In this document: one piece after another, positions 21,566-33,060 of the stretch
Layout: each line of letters starts with the position of its first letter
Numbering within the stretch: position 1 is the first letter of the stretch
NCBI GenBank assembly: GCA_027563935.2
Contig: CM050451.1
Span: forward strand, 97,677,565 to 97,741,564
DNA: 64,000 nt
Direction: 5' to 3'
Source of the DNA: Costus lasius
Lineage: Eukaryota > Streptophyta > Magnoliopsida > Zingiberales > Costaceae
Program-made: the position numbers and the translations under genes
The notes under the pieces: generated by a model
The model's database searches: none
Seen by the model: only the letters and a program-made list of their open reading frames with translations
Told to the model about the DNA's origin: nothing

Positions 21566-23448
21566 AATACATAAGGCTCAAACTTTGCTTGTCCTCAAGC
21601 AAAATCAAAAATTAATCAAAGGAAAAAAACTTTCTTATGAAGAATAAATTTCTATAATACAATCACCAATGAAAAATTTCACCAATTGTTTCATAAAATT
21701 TTAAACAGACATATCATCCTCTGAATTCAATTCTCAAGATCTACAACTTAATCAAATAAAACTTTGCAACTTGTATAATAAATAGAGTTTCAATCTCAAG
21801 ATTTCATTCAGTTTTCAGTTCAAAACTATCATACTTTTGTTTACAGGAGTAGGATTGCCAAGATCTTTTTCCACTCAGAAAATTTTTTTAGTTCCTCCCT
21901 TTTATGCATCGTTCACATTCTCTAATTCGATTACCACCTTTTTTCTGGTGACGAAATTAGAGTACATTGATCACATAATCAATGTAATAGAACTCATATC
22001 TCTTAAGTAGGAAGAATCTTACACAAGATAGCGGAGTTAATGTAAAAAGATTACTCTCCAAGGTGTGTTCTTTTTCTTTTGGACTTCAACTCTTATCTTA
22101 GGTACCACCACAAATCAACATGGTGCCAAGACGAGGAGTCAATCTCTTGAAAAAAAATTTTCTCTCAATTTTTTTATTTTGACTTCAACCCATGTCTTTG
22201 GTACCACTTCCAATTTTGCGCAGTGCCAACTTAGGGAGTCATCACTCTCATTATTTGGATCAAGGAATCTTTCTTCCCAACAAATAATAAATATTATAAA
22301 CATCAACTAAATTAATCAATCAATATCAATTCAAATATCATACTCATATACTGATTTTATCTAAAGATGTAGCTTCACTTTTCAAACCAAATTCATCAAA
22401 TAATATGTCCACCCAAAATTTAATTTATCAATCAATGAAAAACTCCATCAGGCAGATATATATTAGAGAAATAAATTTAACATAAAAGGTCAGTCCTAAT
22501 CACAGGCATAAACACATTCATCAACAAGAAAATCATTTCATCAACAAAAATTTCTCCAAAAATAAACTAGGCCACAAAATAAGAATAGAATATATTCATT
22601 CAGAATAAAAGTCATACAAGTCATCATGCATTAGTGTGCACCTCCACAAGGTGCTCAATATCAAAATATCATCAATCATTATACAACCAGATCGAAGTCA
22701 GTATCAATAAAGTAAAATCAAGGCAGGGTAGCGGTGGCGGACACAAAAAGTTTGGAAGAATCATCCTTCCCTATAAAACATGAGACATCAAAAAGATAAA
22801 GAAAATGAAATATAAAGAAGTAAGGAAAGAGATTCTCACAAAACTTTACTCATCAGCATCGGATCCAATCTCTTTTGTGTCCTCGAGGGTAGATTAGTTG
22901 GAGCAGGAATAGGTGAAAACACAGATGAGAAATTCTAAAAACGTATGTGGAATCGCATACACGAAGGAAATTACGGCCGTACATCAAAATAGTATAGTAG
23001 TGCTGAATTTTTTTTTTCTTTTTTTGAAAATTGGCCAAAAATATGAAACCGTAAAAATTATTATGGTAGTGCCATATTTTTCGCAAATATCTTCAGAACT
23101 CTCGGGTAGGAAAACTGCTCAAATTACGGTACCGTGAAAATGGTTACGGCACCGCCGTAAAAGCGATAAAACTCTCGGGAAGATTTTGAAGCAAAAATAT
23201 GGCACGTGAAAATGATTACGGCAGTGCCGTAATGGCGTCAAAACTTTCTGGTCGAAAACATACCCAAAATATGGCACCATAATTTGCATTACGGTGGTGC
23301 CATAATTTGCACCAAAATCGATTTTACCTACAAAAAGAAAAGAAAATTTAGTTCTAAGGTAAAAATAAAAATAAAAATAAAGTAAAAGGGAATGAACTAA
23401 AGTAAGAGTGTTTGGGTTGCCTCCCAAGAAGCGCTAATTTAAAGGTCA
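21566..23448 (-). other. Athila 3' noncoding region
   Basis: About 1.9 kb lie between the integrase end and the 3' LTR. Next to the LTR is the motif CTTTGCTTGTCCTCAAGCAA (21583-21602), typical of Athila/Tat ends. At 22080-22260 a segment of about 105 bp with GACTTCAAC and TTNGGTACCAC is tandemly repeated. At 22970-23300 there is a second palindrome array. No env-like or other convincing ORF is present. Confidence 0.7.
22970..23300 (-). repeat. Palindrome array downstream of the Athila integrase
   Basis: Copies include TTACGGTACCGTGAAAAT, GTTACGGCACCGCCGTAA, GATTACGGCAGTGCCGTAAT and TTACGGTGGTGCCATAAT. They are separated by AAAACTCTCGGG or AAAACTTTCTGG linkers, with a period of about 70 bp. 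They match the LTR array in design and partly in sequence, so the block was copied between the LTR and the internal region. Confidence 0.75.
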
Positions 23449-24024
23449 TTAGCTTGACCGTTCTGCACTCGGATTTGATCGTGGTTCATCAAGATGAAAA
23501 TTTTCTCTTTCTTCAATCAGTTTTTCTTGATAATAATGCTTTAATCTCTGACCGTTAACCTTAAACTCTCCTGTTTCATCACTCCATATGTTCACAGCTC
23601 CATAGGGGTAAGTTCTCTTTACCTGAAAAGGCTCAGACCATCGAGACCTAAGTTTACCGGAAAAAAGTCTCAATCTAGAATTGAATAAAAGAACAAAGTC
23701 ACCTGGTTGGAATTCCCTTCTGAAAATATGTCGATCATGCCATCTTTTAGTCCTCTCCTTATAAATTCTTGTATTTTCGTAAGTAGAGAGTCTAATTTCA
23801 TCTAGCTCGTTCAATTGCAACCTCCGTTTTTCACCCGCGTTCTTTAAGTCAAAGTTTAGTGCTTTGATTGCCCGGAATGCCTTATGCTCTAGTTCTACAG
23901 GTAGATGACAGGATTTACTATAAACCAATTGAAAAGGAGACATACCTATTGGTGTTTTGAAAGCAGTCCGGTAGGCCCACAGCGCATCAAGTTTGGATGC
24001 CCAATCTTTTCTCGTGCGTGACAC
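23449..24024 (-). pseudogene. Athila integrase C-terminal segment
   Basis: 191 codons: [20 protein letters not shown], the conserved [21 protein letters not shown] block, then the C-terminal region with [20 protein letters not shown] and the [21 protein letters not shown] chromatin/DNA-binding type module, ending in [11 protein letters not shown]. The family normally joins this directly to the integrase core, but stops and a frame change at 24025-24117 separate them. Confidence 0.9.
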
Positions 24025-24117
24025 TGTCTTTTTCAGAATTCCCTTGATTTCTCTGTTTGATATTTCAACTTGTCTACTTGTTTGGGAGTGATAAGGTGTT
24101 GCAACTCTATGATTTAC

Positions 24118-24677
24118 TCAATACTTTCTAAGCAAGGCTGAGAATTTATGTTCTATAAAATGTGAGCCTCCATCACTAATCACTACTCGTGGTGTCCCAA
24201 ATCGTGGAAATATGATCTTTTTGAACAGTTTAATAACAACTTTAGAATCATTAGTAGGAGAAGCAAGAGCCTCAACCCATTTTGAAACATAATCAACTGC
24301 CACAAGTATATATTTATTACCTCCAGAAGATGGAAAAGGTCCATGAAGTCAATCCCCCAAACATCAAATATCTCAACCTCAAGAATATTGGACAATCGCA
24401 TCTCATGTCTTCTATTAATATTACTTGTCTTTTGACATCTATCATAAGATAAAATTAAGTTTCTAGCATCTTTAAAAATTGAAGGCCAATAAAATCCTGA
24501 TTGCAACACTTTGAAAGCAGTTTTCTCAGTACTGGCATGCCCACCATCAGAGGATCCATGACATTGAAATAATATATCTGTGATTTTCTCTTCAGGTATA
24601 CATGTTCTAAAAATGCCATCTGCACATCTTCTAAAAACATAAGGCTCATCCCAAAAATAGTACCTTACCTTAGCCAA
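24118..24677 (-). pseudogene. Athila integrase zinc site and core
   Basis: Two overlapping frames hold this part. 24183-24677 has the WDEPYVFRRCADG start and an H2C2 zinc site (QCHGSSDGGHAS, then SYDRCQKTSN). It then has the first catalytic Asp in GIDFMD, after which it shifts frame. 24118-24303 carries [11 protein letters not shown], the family block for [10 protein letters not shown] and the second Asp in [10 protein letters not shown] stop near 24117 precedes the expected Glu region. At least one frameshift (about 24300-24340) and one stop break it. Confidence 0.9.
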
Positions 24678-24739
24678 GAATCTCTTCTTTTTTTGATAAC
24701 TTAAATCAGGAGGAAGAACATTAGCTACTAGGTAATTTA

Positions 24740-25099
24740 CTATGTCAGCATACCATGGGCTCTGATTTGTTCAATGGCCAAGAGTTGTTCTTCAGGAAAG
24801 GAATCATTGATTATATCATTCTTTTCAGTATCTACCATTATCCTTGAAAGATGATCTGCAACAAAGTTTTCTAATCCCTTTTTATCTTTAATTTCTAAAT
24901 CAAACTCTTGCAATAGTAAAATCCATCTAAGCAAGCGTGGTTTACTATCCTTCTTCTGCATTAAGTACCTTACTATTGAATGATCAGTGTACACTACCAC
25001 TTTAGAGTCAATCAAGTATGATCTAAATTTATCAAAGGCAAACACTATGGCTAAAAGCTCCTTCTTAGTGGTGGTGTAATTCCTCTGTGTCTCATCCAA
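24740..25099 (-). pseudogene. Athila RNase H segment
   Basis: [20 protein letters not shown] with the catalytic-type Glu, then [17 protein letters not shown] and the RNase H tail [21 protein letters not shown]. Frame and stop changes on each side (25100-25207 and 24678-24739) cut it off from reverse transcriptase and integrase. Confidence 0.88.
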
Positions 25100-25207
25100 A
25101 GTCCTACTAGCATAATGAATAACATAAGGCTTCTTCTCTTTTCTCTATCCCAAAATCGCTCCTATTGCATAATCACTGGCATCACACATGAGCTCAAAGG
25201 GTAAATC

Positions 25208-26020
25208 TCAATCTGGAGGTTGAATGATAGGTGCTAAAACCAAAGCTTTCTTTAATTCCTGAAAAGCAGATAAACAATCTTCATCAAAAGAAAATTTAAC
25301 ATCTTTACAAAGTAAATTTGTAAGAGGTCTAGCAAGTTTAGAGAAATCATTGATGAATCGCCGGTAGAATCCTGCATATCCTAGAAAGCTTCGGACCTCC
25401 TTTACTGTAGTGCGCGGCTCTAATTTTTCTATCACCTCAACTTTGGCTTTGTCAACTTCAATCCCTCTTTCTGAAATCAAGTGCCCCAAAACTATCCCTT
25501 GCCTAACCATGAAATGACATTTTTCCCAATTAAGCACAAGGTTAGTTTCTTCACACCGCTGCAAAACTCGAGATAAATTAGCCAAACAATCATCAAAAGA
25601 AGAACCATATACAGAGAAATCATCCATTAATACATCCATAAAATCCTCAATGAAGTCAGAAAAAATAGCCATCATACACCTCTGAAAAGTAGCAGGTGCA
25701 TTACATAAACCAAAAGGCATTCTCCTATATGCAAAAGTACAATATGGGCAAGTGAAAGTGGTTTTATCTTGGTCATCAGAATGTATAGGAATTTGGAAAA
25801 ACCCAGAGTATCCATCTAAGAAACAAAAGTGAGAATGGTTTGCAAGCCTTTCAACCATCTGATCAATAAAAGGTAAGGGAAAATGGTCTTTCCTAGTAGC
25901 AGCATTCAATTTTCTATAATCTATGCACATGCGCCAACTAGTTACTGTCCTAACAGGAATCAATTCATTATCTTTATTTTTCATGACAGTTACCCCCCTT
26001 CTTAGGAACACAATGTACAA
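25208..26020 (-). pseudogene. Athila reverse transcriptase segment
   Basis: 270 codons covering most of the domain: WRMCIDYRKLNAATRKDHFP, FCFLDGYSGFFQIPI (first Asp), FGLCNAPATFQRCM and the catalytic box LMDDFSVYG, followed by the thumb (CHFMVRQGIVLGH, FLGYAGFYRRFI). It is joined to the upstream protease frame by an overlap at 25974-26020, where a run of six C (G on the sense strand) appears one base short. The domain itself is uninterrupted. Confidence 0.92.
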
Positions 26021-26882
26021 GATTTACCCATTTACTGTCAGAGATAGGATAGATAATACCTGCATTAAGTAATTTCAGAACCTCCTTTTTTACAACTTCC
26101 TTCATAGAGGGGTTAAGTCTCCTTTGAAAATATGTATGTGGCTTGTGTTCCTCTTCCATCAAGATCCTGTGCATACAAAAAGAGGGGTTAATTCCTTTTA
26201 AGTCATCGATTGTGTACCCAATTACCTTTCTATGAATCCTTAATTCTTTGAGAAGTAAATCTGTCTCCCTTTTTTCAAGTTGTGCATCAACAATAACCGG
26301 GTAAGTAGAATTAGGACCAAGAAATTCATAACGAAGGTTATCAGGTAAAACTTTAAGTTCTATTTTTGGAGCCTTCTTTTCTTCTCTCTTTTCATCATCA
26401 TAAGCACTGCAGTCTAATAATTCATTAATTTCAGAATTGGTTTCTACATTAGAATCAAGAACAGAATCAGAATCAGAATCATATTCAGAGGTTTCAACAA
26501 ATAAATCACTAAGATCATAGTCAATGTTATCTATAGTATGTATACTACAACATGATCTAGAATTTGATGGGTTTTTCATGGTTTCATTCAAGTCATATTT
26601 GATTCTTTCATCTCCAATGTTAAGTGTAAGTTTACCATTCTTTACATCAATAATTGCTCCTGTTGTGCCTAAGAACGGTCTACCAAGAATAATGGGGATT
26701 TTTGCATCTTCCTCCATCTCAAGAACTACAAAATCTGTTGGAATGAAATATTTACCTTCTTGGATAGGCACATCTTTAAGAATCCCTACAAGATACTTAA
26801 CTGAACGATCGGCAAGCTGCAAAGATATTGAAGTTGGTTTAAGCTCTCCCATGTCCAATTTCCTGCAAACAGACAATGACAT
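25974..26882 (-). pseudogene. Athila protease and reverse transcriptase N-terminus
   Basis: This contains the second half of the aspartic protease fold (GELKPTSISLQLADRSVKY, the VVLEMEEDAKIPIILGRPFL flap and hydrophobic Gly motif, IDVKNGKLTLNIGDE), an acidic spacer, then the start of reverse transcriptase (LNAGIIYPISDSKWV, VHCVPKKGG). The protease active-site Asp-Thr/Ser-Gly is not in this frame and would lie just upstream at 26883-26960. There the sense frame is disrupted, for example a stop in the block corresponding to GALCDLGAS-type sequence. Confidence 0.88.
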
Positions 26883-27073
26883 TAGACTTACACTAGCACA
26901 TAAATCACATAAGGCTCAGTCAAAAGTCATACTTCCAATGAAACAAGGAATAGAGAAACTACCTAGATCCTTTAATTTCGGTGGCAACTTGTTTTGGCTA
27001 ATAGCACTACACTCTTCAGTTAGAGCTACAGTACCATAGTCCTCTATATTTCTCTTATTAGATAAAATTTCTT

Positions 27074-27712
27074 TCAAAAATTTAGCATATGTGGGCATTT
27101 GAGATAAAGCTTCATAAATGGAATATTAATATAAAGCTTCTTTAAAACATCAAGGAATTTCCCAAATTGCTTATCTAATTTTGCTTGCACTAACCTTTGG
27201 GGAAAAGGTATAGGTGGCCTATAGGGTGCAGGAGAATTAGGTTTAGAAACATCAATCTGACATGGCTCATCACCTTTTGGTTCATCACCCTGGTGAGGTG
27301 ACAAACTAGTTTGGGACTGCTCATGTACAGAAAACTTTTCCAAATCTAATTCATTGTCATCTTCATTAATAGGCTCTTTTTCATTATCCTCAACTCTCTC
27401 TTTAGGTTTATCTAATTGCCTCCCACTTCTAGTAATGATAGCATTACAGTGCTCCCTAGGGTTCAATTCAGGATTAGCAGGTATTTGGTTTTCTAAAGTT
27501 TTGTTGTGAGTTGCTAAAGATCTTACTTGAGAAGTAAGCTGACAAACTATCCTTTTAAGATCTTCAATCTCCTTATTTTGATTTGGCATTAATTGATTTT
27601 GACAAGCCATAAACTTTTCAAGCATGGATTCTACACTAAAAGAGTTTACCTTTTTAGACACAATTCGCCATCCATCATTCTCATTCTTACCATGTTGATG
27701 ACTATGTAGCAT
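27074..27712 (-). pseudogene. Athila gag C-terminal segment
   Basis: 212 codons without a zinc knuckle. It has a coiled segment (EKFMACQNQLMPNQNKEIED, VCQLTSQVRSLATHNKTLEN), then a low-complexity acidic linker and the conserved end PPIPFPQRLVQAKLDKQFGK with FLDVLKKLYINIPF. The family places this between capsid and protease. 27098-26916 continues the region in another frame toward the protease. Confidence 0.85.
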
Positions 27713-27926
27713 TTCTCATTCAGTAGCCCATTGGTTATGGTTCAAGGCCATCTCCTCAAACAAGGTGAAAGCATCTTCAATTATTTTGCTCATGAGTGCT
27801 CCTCCTGCAACAGCATCAACAATTAGACGGGTATTATAAAGTAAACCATTATAAAAAACTATGTATTAAAACCCAATTCTCAAGGCCATGGTGAGAACAC
27901 TTCTGTTGTAAATCATTAAAACGCTC

Positions 27927-28364
27927 TCATGCCTCACTAAAAGACTCGCCATCCTTCTGTGTAAAGCTTGTGATCTGGTTTCTCAACTGGATGGTCTTGC
28001 TAGGTGGAAAATATTTCATAAATAAAGCATTTGACAATTGATCCCATGTAGTGAGGGTACCGGTAGGTCGAGATTGTAGCCAAGAGCATGCTCGGTTCTT
28101 GAGAGAAAAAAGAAACAATCTTAGTTTTAATGCATCATCAGAAACTCCATTAATTTTATTGGTGTTGCAATATTCAAGAAAAAGATATAAATGTTGATAA
28201 GGGTCTTCAGGTGGTGATCCTCCAAACTGATTTTGCTGTATCATGGAAAGGAAAGCTGGCTTAATTTTAAAATTATTAGCCTCGACAGTTGGTCTGGCAA
28301 TACTAAAGTGTATTTCCTGTGGCCTAGGGGCTGCATAGTCCCTAAGTGATCTTTTGTCTGCCAT
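27927..28364 (-). pseudogene. Athila gag N-terminal (capsid) segment
   Basis: 145 codons from MADKRSLRDYAAPRP, with the typical PPEDPYQHLYLFLEYCNTNK and RLFLFSLKNRACSWLQSRP capsid blocks and TTWDQLSNALFMKYFPPSKT, ending FTQKDGESFSEA. It starts about 135 bases inside the primer-binding site, as expected for the first gene. The frame breaks at 27926 in the ESFSEAWERF block, where family members continue without interruption. Confidence 0.92.
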
Positions 28365-28499
28365 TAGATCTAAGCTTCCTGTGCAATCTAAAGTAGATAG
28401 ATCAAATAACTCAAAATAAGCAGAAAAGAATAGAAAAATAGAAAATAAAACCTAGTCTAGCAATACTTTCAATATCTTCAATATTGACAAAAACCAAGG

Positions 28500-28517
28500 T
28501 CCCCGGCAACGGCACCA
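28500..28517 (-). other. Athila primer-binding site, tRNA-Asp-like
   Basis: On the minus strand the sequence TGGTGCCGTTGCCGGGGA lies six bases inside the 5' LTR. Apart from one base it matches the TGGCGCCGTTGCCGGGGA site common in Athila/Tat elements. It sets the element's orientation. Confidence 0.85.
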
Positions 28518-28523
28518 AAAACT

Positions 28524-30451
28524 TATTGTGCTTGCAAGTGCACGGATACTCGAAGTAATATTTAAGATATCGAACCACAGAGACCTCGTTTATCAAGTAC
28601 CGAATAATCAATTTTTTTACTAGCTAGGTAGTCGGAAATATGACAGCAAATTATCGAAAGCTACACAAAAATATCAGAGAGAGAAACTGGGACTAGAGTT
28701 TCATCTACCTTAATTTCAATGACTAGATATGAAATATATGTTCGTCAGTCTAATTTTATTATGATAAAGATATAATTTACTTCATAAAGAAAGCATCTCA
28801 CTATCGTGCAGATAATTTACAAAGAACTAATCCTCACTCTCATGCAGGATTTATTCAATGTTAAATATAAGTAAATCATTGACAAAGAACTCAAGGATCA
28901 CTTTCGTGCATCCGAATTCTATGTCAATTATCTCAAGTGAAAACTACATACTTTCATACTATAGTTTTCACAGGTTCTGTTTAAGGTTCTCGAACAATCA
29001 AATACTTAATTTCTTACAGTATTATCATGTTTATTTTAGTAACTCAATCCTTAATCAGATTATCAACATGGCAATAAACTTCTAAAACCTAGAAATAAGA
29101 ACGAACCTAATTTCTTACGATTAGTTCCTAAATCATGATTCTAGAGTTCCAAGTTCTCGCAAGTCACCTTTCAGTTCATATCGCAAAAACTCTAAAACAT
29201 GAAGACAAAATGAATCTATGGAGAATTAAAGACAACAATCAAGTAAGCAGAATTATCATATTAAAATTGTACTGACGAAATAAAAGTCATCTAATCATAA
29301 TAAATTAAAGGGAATTACTCCCCCATGTCCTAAAAGATGTCTAAGCTAGTATGGTAGAAGAATTACAATAATCTATAGTATCAAAGGATTAGAAATCGAA
29401 GAAAAAGGAGAAGAGCAAATAACAACATGACTGTAATGAAAATTACAGCCATAATTTACACTATGAACAGTGCTGGTGACGATTCTTCTGTTGATTTCTC
29501 CTCCGATCGATCTCCTTTCGCTCTGAAACTTCTAGGGTATGTTCTCCTCCTCCATGCGAAACTTCCCTTCAAGTATCACAGACGGAGATGCATTGTACAC
29601 TTCGCGGCGGCGAAAACTAGGGTGACGGCAAGAATCACGATTTTTCTCTGAATCGTGGATCAAAATTGGGGCTTTTTGTGTGATAACGCCCTCCTCTGTC
29701 TGACGAGTCTTTCCCTTTTTACGAATCTCAAATTGGTGGCCTGGATCGTCCGAAATCATCCGCGTAAGAATAGGGCTTCAAAAATATCCGTGAAACTCGG
29801 CTGTCCAGGTTAAGATTACAGCCGTGTTTTTGGTTACGGCAGTGCCGTAATAACTACAGCTGTTCTCGGTATAGAAATCGACCGGAATTACGATACCGTG
29901 AAAACCATTACGGTAGTGCCGTAATTCCTGCAAATCTCTTGGGTGAAATTCCTCTCCAAATTACGGCCCGTAATATTGGTTACAGCACTGCCGTAAAACC
30001 TGCCAAACTTTATGTACAAAAAGAGATCCAAAATACGGCCCGTGAAATCTATTACAGCAGGTCTGTGATTTCTTCAAAAATTTTCTGTGCAAAAAGAGAC
30101 CCAAAATACGGCAGTGCTCAGAAAATACGGTAGTACCGGAGTTTGTTCTGTAGGTGCAGTGAAACCACGATACCGTAATTTGGATTACGGCCCTACCGTA
30201 TTTTGGTCTGAAGCTCTGATCCTCGTGAAATTTGACATGCAATCTTCTCTTGATGGTGGGAATTCATCTATGAATTTGCTTGAAAACGCCTCAAAATAGT
30301 GCATTTTTACCTGAAAATTATGAAAAACCTGAAAAAGTGTAGATTCTACAATATTTGATAAATAAGGCATAAAAATAAGCAAAAAAGTATGAATATGACA
30401 CAAAAAGAGCTATGAAATGGCACAAAATATATTATAAATTTTGGTGTATCA
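28524..30451 (-). repeat. Athila 5' LTR (1928 bp)
   Basis: The uninterrupted LTR copy runs from TATTGTGCTTGCAAG to TTTTGGTGTATCA on the plus strand. It keeps the empty Copia target (AAATATAAGTAAATCATTG at 28863-28881). It carries the hairpin at 29427-29452 and the palindrome array at 29820-30200. Flanking CATAC follows at 30452-30456. Confidence 0.92.
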
Positions 30452-30456
30452 CATAC

Positions 30457-30660
30457 TTATAACATGGTGTCAATATATGAAGTGGAGGTAAAAGCACATA
30501 AATAAGAAAGAGAACATTTTAGTAAGACACCAAAAGGATTAGAAGACAAGGGGCAAACTACTTGTGATGAACTAATCGAAATTAATCTTTGATCAATAGA
30601 GGGTGCTATGTATACCTATATAAGTACATAACTCTCCGTATAAAAAAGAAACTAACTAAA
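30457..30660. other. Flank of the Athila insertion
   Basis: AT-rich sequence with no recognised feature. With 10300-10514 it forms the pre-insertion locus. Confidence 0.5.
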
Positions 30661-30679
30661 AACATTCCTCCAGAGTTTA

Positions 30680-31470
30680 GTGATTGTTTTACTGTGGGGG
30701 TTACATTTTTAAATGTAATAGACCTTTTTTAAATTCACCTTATATTAATAAAGCTTTTTGTTTAATGGGTTATGGCTTCCAATGAACGCAAGCACTCATT
30801 GTTAATTACCCCTAAAATCAGAAAACCTTTGGTTAAAAGATCTACATAAATAAATAACATTCCACAAATTGGAGGGCAAAATGATTTATAAATATCATAT
30901 TAATACATGGCTCATGAACAACTTAAAATTTAAAGCAATCTTCATTAGTCAAAGAAAGGCTTATCAGTGGATATCCGATTTTTTAAGAACATATGGGTAT
31001 TTGAATACTCGACCTTAATGGCTTATAAGTTTATAAGATTTGGTATGCACTCCGCTTTTATGGCTTGTAAGCATTTGAGCTTGAGATACTCGACCTTGAT
31101 GGTTTGTGAGTATTTGGATTTAGAAAGTACTCAGCCTTGACAGCTTGTGAGTATTTGAACTTGAGATACTCGGCTTTAATGCCTTGTGAATAGTTGGATA
31201 TGGAAGGTACTCGGCCTTAATGGTTTGTGAGTACTTGAACTTGAGATTGGTTGCTTCGGCCTTGACACTACAAACACGATGTTATCTTGAGGAGCTACAA
31301 GCATCGACATATGCATCCCCCAAACAATATTACATCATGGTGTGCCGAGACTTTAGCACTTTTAAGATTGATGAATATCAAGCTTTGAAGGATTATAGAT
31401 GCTTGGCGAATACTCGGTCTAGATGTTTGCGAGCGTTAAGCTTGATAAGCATTCCACTTCACTGACTTGT
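30680..31470 (-). repeat. Minisatellite-bearing repeat unit, copy B (inverted)
   Basis: Read on the minus strand it has the same order as 7750-8850. A unit of about 37-42 bp (AAGGCCGAGTACTTTCTAAA, ATCCAAATACTCACAAGCC) repeats about eight times, next to TATTGTTTGGGGGATGCATA. It is followed by GGGGTAATTAACAATGAG and CATTGGAAGCCATAACCCAT. The two copies lie outside the Athila element on either side. Confidence 0.7.
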
Positions 31471-31479
31471 GAACTTTTC

Positions 31480-33060
31480 AAACATTAGTTTGACTTTGGC
31501 TTAGTCATTAATCCGTAACGCGAATATAGTTATCAAGATTTGTAACCTATTCTATCCATAACATCAAACAAGAATTGACAAATTGGAACAAGAACCGTTG
31601 AATTGAGGCCTATTTTAATCAGAACCATTTGTTTGAATTCAAAGTTGGGTTCAATTTTGACTCTTGAATTGTGGCAAATTTGGTTATATTATAGGTTCAT
31701 ATTAGGCTTTAGGTTTGGATCTAAATCTAATTGAATTTAGATTTGTTAAACAGAAGCAGTTGCATTTCTTGCAATTTTCCTTGGCTGCAGTTTCTAAGCT
31801 CTTAATACTATGTCAGTCCACTATTTTTTTTGTTGACGACAAGTGGGGAAGACTGCTGAATAATCCAAATTGATGGATTGTATCTCCTTTTGTTTCTTTA
31901 ATCTTTCCCCTTTCCTTATGAACCATTAGCTGCTGCCATATCATTGGAATCTTACCTTGAAGTGGATTTCAACGTTGTAAAATTTATCTAATTCTTTTTC
32001 TGAATTGGATTGGTATTATTTTTAGTTCATAATGCCGTGTTAATTTATCTGATTTTTTTTTTCGTTTAGCATATTTCCAATTTTATACTATATGATAAAA
32101 ATTTATGGTTCAATATATGCATGAACATATAAAGAAATGTTTAGCCTCAACCCAGAAATTACAGTTCATAGCCTATCCATTAATCTAAATATTACCGTAA
32201 AATAAGCACAAGAAAGGATAAGAATAACATAGGAAGAACAAATTACCACTGAAACAAAAAAAGTTTGTAGAAGCTGACTTCATTAGGAAAGAGAAGTATG
32301 TAGATTGGTTAGTGATGTAACCACAAATGCATAATTATATTAAAGTAATAAAATAGATTTTCATTCCTATGAATATCTAAAATTAAGCACCAATTAACCT
32401 TGATTTTATAATCTAGGCGAATCAATTTTAATGATTAAGATGAAAATAGAAAATTAGGGAAACAAATATCAATGCAGTTAAATTTTTGAGAAATAAGGAT
32501 TCGCCACCATGAACTCAAATAATAATCAATTATGGCACTCCCAAATACCAAATAAATTAGTAGGATATGTTAAAGGGATTTTTCTTCCAAATTACAGGTT
32601 GTACTCTCTCTGTAGCCTAACCTATTGTCTCATTACACTAATCCCCAACTCTTGTTGGCCTATTAATGTAATCAAACTCATTAAGTTTTAAGTAAATTGT
32701 TGTTCCCTCAAATAATGGGGGCAGGCCTCTCATAGCATGGGTGGTGTGGCGCATGGTCTGCGGGGGGTGGGGTGGCCCGAGCGGCAGGATTAGGGTTAGG
32801 GTTTTATTATTTTAGTTAAGGGTAGAATTATAATTTTCATAGGCAAGGTGGGTTCATGAAAATCCCACAATCCACCCCGACCTGACTTCTATATGTCTGA
32901 TTTTACTAAACCCGATCCGACTCTCGGTCAACTTGGATTTTCTCCAATTAAATCGAGGCAGGAAGGTTGGGTCGAGTGGGGGTGGGTTTTTATGTCTTTC
33001 CTAATGAGATATATCATTATAATACTTTTAAACATGAGTAAATGAATGCAATCAAACAAA
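31480..33060. other. AT-rich intergenic DNA
   Basis: No gene or clear element is seen. A GC-rich patch at 32720-32790 and a stretch with ACCCGATCCGAC-type words at 32870-32990 may be a remnant of a hAT-like subterminal region. The 60-81 codon frames are not convincing. Confidence 0.5.

Larger units (their letters stand above)
10520..30451 (-). mobile_element. Athila-type Ty3/Gypsy retrotransposon, carrying a nested Copia
   Basis: Two LTRs of about 1.93 kb (10520-21565, split by Copia; 28524-30451) flank a body read on the minus strand in the order gag, protease, reverse transcriptase, RNase H, integrase, 3' noncoding region. The primer-binding site at 28500-28517 resembles the tRNA-Asp type used by Athila/Tat elements. 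The GCTTGTCCTCAAGC motif next to the 3' LTR is also typical of that group. The 5-bp duplication CATAC flanks the element. Removing the 9111-bp Copia and one copy of its duplicated AGTAA leaves about 10.8 kb. Several frameshifts and stops break the polyprotein. No long env-like frame is present between integrase and the 3' LTR. The LTR pair differs at several percent, so this insertion is older than the Copia inside it. Confidence 0.9.

Noticed and set aside
21566..23448. An env-like gene after Athila integrase
   Set aside because: Athila elements often have one, but only short frames and palindrome arrays are present here.
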